Part shown: positions 45,828 to 53,166 of the stretch, one piece after another
Layout of the letters: each line of letters starts with the position of its first letter
Position numbering within the stretch: the stretch's first letter is position 1
Source of the DNA: Pseudoalteromonas luteoviolacea B = ATCC 29581
Lineage (GTDB): Bacteria; Pseudomonadota; Gammaproteobacteria; Enterobacterales; Alteromonadaceae
NCBI GenBank assembly: GCA_000333235.1
Contig: CAPN01000018.1
Span: 1 to 64,000, forward strand
DNA length: 64,000 bases
Direction of reading: 5' to 3'
Position numbers and translations under genes: made by a program
The notes under the pieces: model-generated
Databases searched by the model: none
What the model saw: only the letters and a program-made list of their open reading frames with translations
What the model was told of the DNA's origin: nothing

Positions 45828-47045
45828 TCAACCCCCGTGGCCATCAATTCGAGGTTTCGTTAATATTGGTAAGTACACTAATACAAAACAGAAAAATGCT
45901 GCTACCCACAATAGAGCGCTCCATTGCCACGCTAAGTGGGGTGCAATAAAATTTGGTAATATTGCCCGCGTGATGCCCGCAACCAAACAAAGTAAAAAAC
46001 TTAGGTTGGTAAGCCAATGTGTTACTAACGGTCGAGCGGTATGCCCAAGTGAAACTCGAGCCATCATAGCTAAGATCATAAGGCCGATCCCTCCAACAGT
46101 GATTAGGTGCAGCGCATCTTTAGGGTTTCCAACATCAATTAAAAGTGAAAGTGCAAACCAAAGTAACCCAAAACTTGTTGCACAATAGGCGCAGTGCAAT
46201 GACCACAGTAGAGGAACTTGAAGAATTTTTGCATTAAACCACAGTACGACCCGAATGACGTGCAAAATTGCGGTTAGGCCAAGTGCCACACTGGCAATCA
46301 GGGTGGTTGGATACGCAAATTGTAATGCATAGCTTCCGATCCCGATTGTAGATAAACGGATCAACCATTTATCAAGTTGAGGCGAGCGTACTTGGCTATC
46401 AAGTTGCAAACCTCGAGCAGTGAAGAAAGGGATAACTCGACCACCGATCACCGCAATTAAAAGCGTAAAAATGAGTAGTGCAATATGGGTAAATACGACA
46501 GCAATTTGGTTTGCATTCAAAAGCAGCAGACCAATAAAGGTTAAGTTGGCAACACAAAGCGCACCTAAAATATAAATAAACACGTAATTGTTTTTTGAGT
46601 GGCTCGATAGGAGTATGTAACTGAGGTGGCTAATGGCAATAAGCCAAAACATACTTTGGCCAATAAAAGCAACAATAAGTGACTGAGCGTTGGTGACAAT
46701 CAATAAGCGTGTTGCAATCCAGACGAGCGTCATAAGCAGCAGAGGAAAACCATGGAGTGTTTGTTGTCCTGTCCAGTTTTGCGATGCTGTGAACAAAAAG
46801 CCAACGGCAACCGTCGCTGCAAACGCAAAGATCATTTCATGTGCATGCCAAAGTGTTGCAGGAAATTGAGATTGCCACGGCTGTAACCCATTAAGAATGC
46901 AATACCAAAGACCCATGCCTAAGCAGGCCCATAATGATGCAATTAAAAATAACGCTCGAAACCCAAGATTAAACAGTGGCCAATTATATACAAGATACCA
47001 AGGCGAATGAGATTTAATCGGTTCAATCAGTGGAATAGGTTTCAT
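45828..47045 (-). CDS. nnrS: NnrS family membrane protein
   Basis: 405 residues from an ATG preceded by AGAGGTACGCTA; the frame stays open 11 codons further but that start lacks a site. About twelve hydrophobic segments and conserved His residues (WHAHEMIFAFAATVAVGFLFTA) identify NnrS, a heme-copper membrane protein that protects against nitric oxide stress. Its ATG overlaps the stop of the small upstream membrane protein (TAATG). The NorR gene is divergent, which agrees with NO-responsive control. Confidence 0.9.
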   Translation of the reverse strand: MKPIPLIEPIKSHSPWYLVYNWPLFNLGFRALFLIASLWACLGMGLWYCILNGLQPWQSQFPATLWHAHEMIFAFAATVAVGFLFTASQNWTGQQTLHGFPLLLMTLVWIATRLLIVTNAQSLIVAFIGQSMFWLIAISHLSYILLSSHSKNNYVFIYILGALCVANLTFIGLLLLNANQIAVVFTHIALLIFTLLIAVIGGRVIPFFTARGLQLDSQVRSPQLDKWLIRLSTIGIGSYALQFAYPTTLIASVALGLTAILHVIRVVLWFNAKILQVPLLWSLHCAYCATSFGLLWFALSLLIDVGNPKDALHLITVGGIGLMILAMMARVSLGHTARPLVTHWLTNLSFLLCLVAGITRAILPNFIAPHLAWQWSALLWVAAFFCFVLVYLPILTKPRIDGHGG

Positions 47046-47269
47046 TAGCGTACCTCTAAACCTAAATGATATTGACATATATGGCCTAAGACATAGCTCC
47101 AGTTAAGTACGCCAACGAGTAAGATTGAAGTAATAGGCATGGTAATGTAGGTCGTCAGTGTAATTTGTAAAGACAGTGGATAAGTAATGATGTTCGACAT
47201 CGAAAAAAGTAATATAAAACAGAATATTGCTACGTTTGTTAGCGTCAGACAGCGTACAGCGTTAGACAT
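47045..47269 (-). CDS. Small membrane protein upstream of nnrS, 74 residues
   Basis: Two or three hydrophobic helices (NVAIFCFILLFSMSNIITYPL; ITMPITSILLVGVLNWSYVLGHI). The start at 47269 has GAGGTACTT in front. An upstream TTG at 47323 would extend it by 18 residues, but it lies inside the sigma-54 promoter element, upstream of the expected transcript start, so it is rejected. Translationally coupled to nnrS by a one-base overlap. The family is unknown; it is presumably part of the NO response. Confidence 0.75.
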   Translation of the reverse strand: MSNAVRCLTLTNVAIFCFILLFSMSNIITYPLSLQITLTTYITMPITSILLVGVLNWSYVLGHICQYHLGLEVR

Positions 47270-47306
47270 AAGTACCTCAAATAAAACAACCACGAGTAGT
47301 AAACCT

Positions 47307-47322
47307 AGCGAAATGTGTACCA
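47307..47322 (-). promoter_or_regulatory. Sigma-54 promoter for the nnrS operon
   Basis: The minus strand reads TGGTACACATTTCGCT: GG and GC separated by exactly 10 bases, the -24/-12 arrangement (consensus TGGCAC-N5-TTGC). Transcription should begin near 47296. NorR, encoded divergently, is a sigma-54 activator; its sites should lie between 47330 and 47413, but I could not fix them. Confidence 0.7.
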
Positions 47323-47428
47323 AAATTTTTATTGTTTAAAAACAAGCTTTTGAAATTTTAAGATTGAAAAGTGTTCATATTGACCTATATAGTTTGGAGT
47401 AAAATTAACTTGATTGAGTCAAAATGAC

Positions 47429-49000
47429 ATGAACCATAAACAGCTCACTGATCTGTTGCAATTTAATGTCACGTTACATCAACTCGTCTCGGACACGCTT
47501 TCAGACACCTTTGATTCGCACGAGGTGGTTGTTAGCCGGTTTACGAATCAACTCGTTAAATCGCTTCTTGGTGTTATTTCAGCAGATGCAATTGCCTTTT
47601 TGAGCTTTGATAAAGGCATCTTAATACCAAAAGCGAGTCATGGATTATTGCCTGAGTCCATGGGGCGTCGTTTTGCTATCGATGCACATCCTCGTTTTAG
47701 TGCCATTACACAAAGTAAAACCCCCGTTATATTTGATCTTTGTTGTGAGATGCCGGATCCCTATGATGGGTTATTAATTGCGAGTGATCACACTTTACCT
47801 GTCCATGCTTGTATGGGAATAGCGTTAAGCGTTGGTGGTGAAAATCTTGGTGTCGTGACCTTTGATAGTCTAGAGCCAAGAGATTTTGAATCTTGTTCGA
47901 TGGCGATGCTGAGTTTATTACAACAATCACTCAACCACGCTATTTTCACCGTATTTCAAGCATTGAAAATGAGATTGACTTTGCAACAGCAAGGCGCAGT
48001 TGTCCACGAGTTGTCTAGACCTATGAATACGCTAATTGGTGAGCACCCCTGTTTTCAAGCATTAAAACAAGAGATAGAGTTAGTCGCCAATTCCGACCTG
48101 AATGTCCTTATTCAAGGTGAAACGGGTACTGGAAAAGAGTTAGTGGCAAGGTATGTTCACCAGTATTCAAATCGTCATGATAAACCGTATGTGCAAATTA
48201 ATTGCGCGGCATTGGCAGAAGGCCTTGCCGAAAGTGAATTTTTCGGCCACCGAAAAGGCGCATTTACCGGGGCTAACAGCCATCGAGACGGAAAATTCCT
48301 GCTTGCAGATACGGGTACTTTATTCTTAGATGAAGTTGGTGAGCTTTCATTACCTTTACAAAGTAAATTACTGCGGGTGTTACAAAGTGGAGAAATCCAA
48401 CCTGTAGGTAGTGATGAAACCAAAACGGTTAATGTGCGCATCATCGCTGCAACTAACCGAGATTTGCAAAAAGAAGTCAATGAAGGGCGTTTTCGAGCTG
48501 ATCTTTTTCATCGCTTGAGTGTATATCCGATCCAAGTACCCACGTTAAAACAGCGTTTAAGTGATGTGGTATTATTAAGTGGCTTTTTTATTGAACAATT
48601 GCGCAAAAAACTTCACGTCGAACAATTTGTGTTGACTAAACCTGCCCTAAATTCACTGAAAAGTTACGATTGGCCTGGTAATGTGCGTGAGCTTGAACAC
48701 ATTTTAAGTCGCGCAGCGCTTAAGGCAAAACATCAAGCTTGGCCACAGAAGATTATCTCAATAGAACAGGAGCATTTGGCATTAAATACCACAATAACTG
48801 CTACACCGATTGCACAACTGAACCAAATCGGATCTTTAAAGCAGGCAACCGAAGCATATCAAGCTTTGATGATTCGCAAAACGCTCGAACAAGCTAATTA
48901 TAATTGGTCATATGCGGCAAGAGGGTTGGGAATGGATAGAGCTAATTTAGTGCGGCTAGCAAAGCGTTTAGGCATTACGTTAACGAAACAAATAAATTAG
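47429..49000 (+). CDS. norR: NorR, nitric-oxide-responsive sigma-54 activator
   Basis: About 523 residues. An N-terminal GAF domain (about 15-180) would hold the NO-sensing iron; then the AAA+ domain with Walker A GETGTGKE, the sigma-54 loop KGAFTGA, Walker B GTLFLDEVGEL and the arginine-containing RVIAATNRDL; and a C-terminal Fis-type helix-turn-helix (YNWSYAARGLGMDRANLVRLAKRLGI). The ATG at 47429 is taken; a TTG at 47414 in the same frame adds five residues, and neither has a strong site. Divergent from nnrS. No norVW or hmp gene is in this window. Confidence 0.87.
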   Translation: MNHKQLTDLLQFNVTLHQLVSDTLSDTFDSHEVVVSRFTNQLVKSLLGVISADAIAFLSFDKGILIPKASHGLLPESMGRRFAIDAHPRFSAITQSKTPVIFDLCCEMPDPYDGLLIASDHTLPVHACMGIALSVGGENLGVVTFDSLEPRDFESCSMAMLSLLQQSLNHAIFTVFQALKMRLTLQQQGAVVHELSRPMNTLIGEHPCFQALKQEIELVANSDLNVLIQGETGTGKELVARYVHQYSNRHDKPYVQINCAALAEGLAESEFFGHRKGAFTGANSHRDGKFLLADTGTLFLDEVGELSLPLQSKLLRVLQSGEIQPVGSDETKTVNVRIIAATNRDLQKEVNEGRFRADLFHRLSVYPIQVPTLKQRLSDVVLLSGFFIEQLRKKLHVEQFVLTKPALNSLKSYDWPGNVRELEHILSRAALKAKHQAWPQKIISIEQEHLALNTTITATPIAQLNQIGSLKQATEAYQALMIRKTLEQANYNWSYAARGLGMDRANLVRLAKRLGITLTKQIN

Positions 49001-49274
49001 CTAGTTCATCTTATCGTCAATTCATTCACAAGGTTGAGCACTCGAATTTCATTACGCCACGATGATTGAGACCCAGTTTGGGATTATTTTATTGCCATTA
49101 AACAGTGCATAAAGCACGTAATCTAAGATGTAATCGAAATCACTCTCAATAATGTTATAAGTCGTTTATTTTAAAAGGATATATACAGGTTTTGTTCAGT
49201 TCAAAATAGTCTTGATTAGTATGAAATGTGAACTAGTGTTAAGTGGCGTCTGTTTGTCTTAATTTGGGGGAACC

Positions 49275-49748
49275 ATGCAAGGTAACAAACAAGTCTTACA
49301 AGAGCTAAATAGGGTACTCACCCTAGAATTGACTTCTATAAACCAGTTTTTTTTACATGCTCGCATGTTTAAAAACTGGGGGTTAGAGGAGTTAAACGAA
49401 AAGGCATATAAAAAATCGATAAAAGACATGAAGCAAGCTGATGATCTTATCGAGCGTATATTGTTTTTAGAAGGCTTGCCAAATTTGCAGCATCTAGAAA
49501 AGTTGCGGATCGGCGAACATACAGAAGAGATGCTAAGTTGCGATCTCCTTTTCGAAATGGAACAAATTCCAGTATTAAAAGCGGCGATTGCGCTTTGTGA
49601 AAAAGAGCAAGATTACGTGAGTCGAGACTTACTTACTGACATTCTTGACTATGAAGAAGAGTACGTTGATTGGTTGGAAACACAGCAATCTCTCATCAAA
49701 AACATTGGCATTCAAAACTATCTACAATCTATGTTGGAGGATGAGTGA
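49275..49748 (+). CDS. bfr: Bacterioferritin subunit with heme ligand, degenerate ferroxidase site
   Basis: 157 residues, normal Bfr length. Aligned with E. coli Bfr it keeps E18, E94, E127 and the heme ligand M52, but E51 is Asp, H54 is Gln and H130 is Tyr (KDMKQAD; EEEYVDW). Two of the six di-iron ligands are thus lost, and ferroxidase activity should be poor or absent, while heme can still bind between subunits. The following gene has the opposite set. GGGGGAACC precedes the ATG. Its stop overlaps the start of the second subunit. Confidence 0.9.
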   Translation: MQGNKQVLQELNRVLTLELTSINQFFLHARMFKNWGLEELNEKAYKKSIKDMKQADDLIERILFLEGLPNLQHLEKLRIGEHTEEMLSCDLLFEMEQIPVLKAAIALCEKEQDYVSRDLLTDILDYEEEYVDWLETQQSLIKNIGIQNYLQSMLEDE

Positions 49749-50230
49749 TGCAAGGCAATAAAACGGTCATTGATCTATTAAATGCGCAACTTACATTAGA
49801 ACTTACCTCAATGGATCAATATCTTGCTCATAGCAAGATGTACGAAGATTGGGGGATTTCTGCACTTCATCATAAGCTTTCCCATGAATACGAAGAAGAG
49901 CTAGATCACGCGAAAAAATTAATCGAACGAATTTTGTTTCTTGAAGGCGTACCTGATACGGCTTCTCGCAAGAAAATTCATGTAGGTCAGAGCGTTGAAC
50001 AAATGCTTGCCAATGACTTAAACGCTGAGAAGGAAGTGGCTGCGCATTTGAAAAAAGTCATCACAGAATGCGAAAAAGCGCAGGATTATGTAACGCGTGA
50101 AATTTTACAGACATTGCTAGATGATACTGAAATGGACCACATTTACTGGTTAGAGCAGCATCTTAATATGATCAAACTGATGGGGCTGCAAAACTACATT
50201 CAAAGCCAGATGAAACAACATCATGAGTAA
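49748..50230 (+). CDS. bfr: Bacterioferritin subunit with ferroxidase site, no heme ligand
   Basis: 160 residues from ATG 49748 (TGATG overlap with the first subunit; GGAGGATGAGTG in front). It has E18, E51, H54, E94 and an E-x-x-H pair (E128, H131, shifted by one inserted residue in LLDDTEMDH), so the di-iron site is complete. Position 52, the axial heme Met, is Leu (EEELDHA). With the neighbour this makes a two-subunit bacterioferritin in which oxidation and heme/electron transfer are separated, as known in some pseudomonads and Neisseria. Confidence 0.9.
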   Translation: MQGNKTVIDLLNAQLTLELTSMDQYLAHSKMYEDWGISALHHKLSHEYEEELDHAKKLIERILFLEGVPDTASRKKIHVGQSVEQMLANDLNAEKEVAAHLKKVITECEKAQDYVTREILQTLLDDTEMDHIYWLEQHLNMIKLMGLQNYIQSQMKQHHE

Positions 50231-50482
50231 TCGCGTTTTTATAAAGCATTGTTTCGCTTAGATAGGGCACAGTGCTTTTCTCAACACTTAAAGCCGTAAC
50301 TTGAGCGCACGCTCAATCAATCTCGTGTCACCACCATCATCTATGTATTTAGCTATACGCTATTGTTGCTTTCTAACGTCGTGCATAACTGCCGACCGAA
50401 TATCGCTGTCCAAGCATTTTGAGTTTGATTAGGTATAGACCATGGTTGACCATTAATGAAATAATGACCTGATGGAACTAAA

Positions 50483-50791
50483 ATGGGCTTAGCTATGTTA
50501 TCTATCTACTTTCGTTTTCTTAAACTCAATAAAATGCAATTACTTACATTAGTTCGAGAAATTGCAGATGCAGAAGAAATTAAGAGCAAAGATAGTCACA
50601 GTTTTGCTGTAATGATCCCGCTTTGCGAAGCCAATCTCGATGACATCACCATGTTCTTTGTTCGCCAGCAAATTTCAATAGACGATTGTGATCTTCATTT
50701 AGTTAAACCCGCTGAAGCCAGTTCGGCGCTCTGCGCGCCAATGATATTGAATAAAATGTTAAAGCATATCGATTGCAAGGTGTCTGTCTAA
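50483..50791 (+). CDS. Hypothetical protein, 102 residues
   Basis: No family is recognised. It is a mixed soluble protein (LTLVREIADAEEIKSKDSHSFAVMIPLCEANLDDITMFFVRQQI) with three Cys. The start is uncertain: ATGs at 50483, 50495 and 50534 are all possible and none has a clear ribosome site. Gaps on both sides show nothing else. Confidence 0.45.
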   Translation: MGLAMLSIYFRFLKLNKMQLLTLVREIADAEEIKSKDSHSFAVMIPLCEANLDDITMFFVRQQISIDDCDLHLVKPAEASSALCAPMILNKMLKHIDCKVSV

Positions 50792-50932
50792 GTGGGGGAT
50801 AGAACTTAGGTTATAAGTAAATATTTAATTATAACAACGTTGTTTTTTTGCATCCTACACTGCATGCTATGGCAACATTGCAACCAACACTCCCGAATTG
50901 ACCAATTGGGTATATAAAAAATCGAAAAGCGA

Positions 50933-51448
50933 ATGGAAACAGTTAAGTGGTATAAGAATCCGGAAATGTTAGTGGCGTTTTCGGCGTTGATGATTGGTTT
51001 ATTTACAGCGATAATTTCAGTGTATTCTGCATACATAGATAGGCAATATGCTCGAGCTTCTGTTTGGCCTAAGTTGGAGTTGTATCGTAGTTATAGTGAT
51101 TCAACTTTTAGTTATGGTATTGCTAATAAAGGAATAGGCCCTGCCATAATTAACTATGCGACTGTTCAAGTTGATGGGCAATTTATTAAACACTGGGTAG
51201 ATATCCCTGAATTTGAACTTATAACCCAATCGCACTTTGGTACAACTACCATGATCCCGGGGCAAGAATTGTTGCCACTCAAGTATAAGGGAGCCGATGT
51301 TGTGGCGATTCTAGCACTTGATAAACGGATAAAAATAGAAATTTGCTACTGTTCAATCTACGATGAGTGTTGGGTAACAGATAGAACGATGAAAACGACA
51401 AGTGTCTCAGAATGCTCCATTTTGCCAGAACACGGATTTCAGCAGTAA
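50933..51448 (+). CDS. Membrane-anchored hypothetical protein, 171 residues
   Basis: One N-terminal membrane helix (MLVAFSALMIGLFTAIISVYSAY, about 10-32) followed by a beta-rich domain (WPKLELYRSYSDSTFSYGIANKGIGPAIINYATVQVDG). The NKGIGPA stretch is common in single-span proteins of unknown function in which a short helix precedes an immunoglobulin-like domain. Four Cys near the end (CYCSIYDECW) may form disulfides. It stands alone. Confidence 0.65.
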   Translation: METVKWYKNPEMLVAFSALMIGLFTAIISVYSAYIDRQYARASVWPKLELYRSYSDSTFSYGIANKGIGPAIINYATVQVDGQFIKHWVDIPEFELITQSHFGTTTMIPGQELLPLKYKGADVVAILALDKRIKIEICYCSIYDECWVTDRTMKTTSVSECSILPEHGFQQ

Positions 51449-51532
51449 ACAATTTCTCAACTGAGGCGATGTCCCAGTTGAGATAAGTTGCTTTGCTTCT
51501 CGCAAAACGCTTCAATTTTAAATTGAGGGTTT

Positions 51533-51703
51533 TTAGCGAAAACTATCAATTAGCATCAATAGTGAACCAATAATAAATAACCACACCCCGACAACAGCAT
51601 AGTTGCTAAAGTTAGGTAAAAAGAGTGAACTACCAGATAAGAACGATAAGCTTGCAGCGATGCTTAATTTATTACGCTTATCGTTTTTTGAATTCTTGAT
51701 CAT
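51533..51703 (-). CDS. YrhK-like small membrane protein, 56 residues
   Basis: Begins MIKNSKNDKRNKLSIAASL and contains SSLFLPNFSNYAVVGVWLFIIGSLLMLIDSFR, the GVWLF-IGS pattern of YrhK-like domains with two hydrophobic stretches. A strong GAGGTGA site sits four bases before the ATG. It starts nine bases after the AhpD-like gene on the same strand, so the two are an operon. The frame is too short for routine calling. Confidence 0.7.
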   Translation of the reverse strand: MIKNSKNDKRNKLSIAASLSFLSGSSLFLPNFSNYAVVGVWLFIIGSLLMLIDSFR

Positions 51704-51712
51704 ACACTCACC

Positions 51713-52162
51713 TCAACACTCTGGTTGCAAACGAAACCCTACTGCAATTCTATTCCAGCTATTGATTTCGAGTATGCATGTGGTGAGTTCAATCAGCTCT
51801 TTTTCGCCAAAGTAAGCAAGCGCTGTGTTGAACGATTTTTCACTTATTGGCTGATTAGCAATTAATGTGAGTGTTTCGGCCCACGCCAACGCAGCGCGCT
51901 CCTTTTCGTCAAAACACCCGACTTCTTGCCAAGCTGCGAGCACGTCAAGACGGCTTTGTTGCTCGCCATCTTTGCGTGCTTCATGGGCATGCATATGTTG
52001 GCAATAACCGCAGTGATTCAATTGAGAGACGCGAAGTTTAACTAAATGGCGCAGAGATTGACTTATCGATACTGACGAAGGTATCTCTCCAAGTGCAACC
52101 AAATGAGTTGCGATACGTGGACACAGTTCAAAAAGGGTATCTTGAGTAATCCTCGGTTTCAT
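51713..52162 (-). CDS. Carboxymuconolactone decarboxylase / AhpD-like protein
   Basis: 149 residues with the AhpD-type motif HCGYCQHMHAHEA (C-x-x-C with a following His) in the middle and ALAWAETLTLIA after it. Members with this motif act as peroxide-reducing or thiol-disulfide proteins rather than as decarboxylases. It is 66 bases downstream of an AraC regulator on the same strand and followed by the YrhK-like gene. The AraC protein may control it. Confidence 0.85.
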   Translation of the reverse strand: MKPRITQDTLFELCPRIATHLVALGEIPSSVSISQSLRHLVKLRVSQLNHCGYCQHMHAHEARKDGEQQSRLDVLAAWQEVGCFDEKERAALAWAETLTLIANQPISEKSFNTALAYFGEKELIELTTCILEINSWNRIAVGFRLQPEC

Positions 52163-52228
52163 CTAATCCGTCCTTAAAGGTATTTGTAAAAAGTTAACTC
52201 GGATTAAGATAAGATGTATTTCTCGTCG

Positions 52229-53035
52229 TTAATTGGAAATGTGCGACATTTTACGTTTTCGATATTGATTTGGTGTTTCTCTTGTGAGGTCTTTAAAGAC
52301 ATTGCTGAGATGACTTTGATCATAATAACCACAAGTCAATGCAATGTCGGCTAATGGTTTTGTCGTTGACATAAGCTCTAAGCGCGCTTTACGAAGTTGA
52401 ATACAGGTAAAAAACTGTGATGGAGACATTCCTATATCAGACTTAAAAAATCGCTCTACGGTTTTGCGGCCAAGGCCATGTTGCTCAGCGAGCGGAGTGA
52501 TAGGTATAAGCGATTCACTTACATGGTTCATAAAGTGTTGCCAACGGCGCTCTTTTTGATTAAAACCAGCACGCTTTGTTTTAAGCCAATTTAGCACGGT
52601 TGGAATATACTGCTCGGAAGGTAATGAAATCAAATGTTCAAGTAACTGATTAAAGCCAATTTGATGTGCAATGTTGGTGTTTAGCAAATCAACGTCTTCA
52701 TTTTGACATGCACTGACATCAATATTGAATAGTTTTTTGACCGCTCCAGGCTTGAATCGAACACTTACTTGATCACAGTCCACGAGACAATTTAAGACAT
52801 GCACACAGGTATAGTTTGAAAAGAAAACGCGAGGCGTAAAAGGCGATAAAACAAAGGTAATGCTAGTGCCTGCATCCGGATAAAGCTTTTCTTGAAGATG
52901 AAAGTGCGTCTCAGGATTCGATTTGGCAACCCAGATACATTGTACCCAATCCTCTAGTGAGTCTTTAGGTTGCAATAATTGGCAGTCTAGTTTCGAAAAG
53001 CTAGCAGCTGGGATCACATCCTTGGTGGTATACAT
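52229..53035 (-). CDS. AraC-family regulator
   Basis: 268 residues. The C-terminal half has two helix-turn-helix units (ITPLAEQHGLGRKTVERFFKSDIGMSPSQFFTCIQLRKARLEL and LADIALTCGYYDQSHLSNVFKDLTRETPNQYRKR). The N-terminal half is a cupin-like sensor of the DUF6597 type. It reads in the same direction as the AhpD-like gene downstream and is likely its activator or repressor. The inducer is unknown. Confidence 0.85.
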   Translation of the reverse strand: MYTTKDVIPAASFSKLDCQLLQPKDSLEDWVQCIWVAKSNPETHFHLQEKLYPDAGTSITFVLSPFTPRVFFSNYTCVHVLNCLVDCDQVSVRFKPGAVKKLFNIDVSACQNEDVDLLNTNIAHQIGFNQLLEHLISLPSEQYIPTVLNWLKTKRAGFNQKERRWQHFMNHVSESLIPITPLAEQHGLGRKTVERFFKSDIGMSPSQFFTCIQLRKARLELMSTTKPLADIALTCGYYDQSHLSNVFKDLTRETPNQYRKRKMSHISN

Positions 53036-53166
53036 TGCTAAGCTCTGATCATGCTGAATGCACTAAGCATAACAGATTGAAGACCGTGATCCACATTCTA
53101 ACGTTGATAGGTTGATTTAGTGATACACTTTATTATACTGTTTAAAAAAACAGTGTCTTTTCATTG

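Noticed and set aside
51603-51815. 70-residue plus-strand frame
   Set aside because: Antisense to the YrhK-like and AhpD-like genes, no ribosome site.
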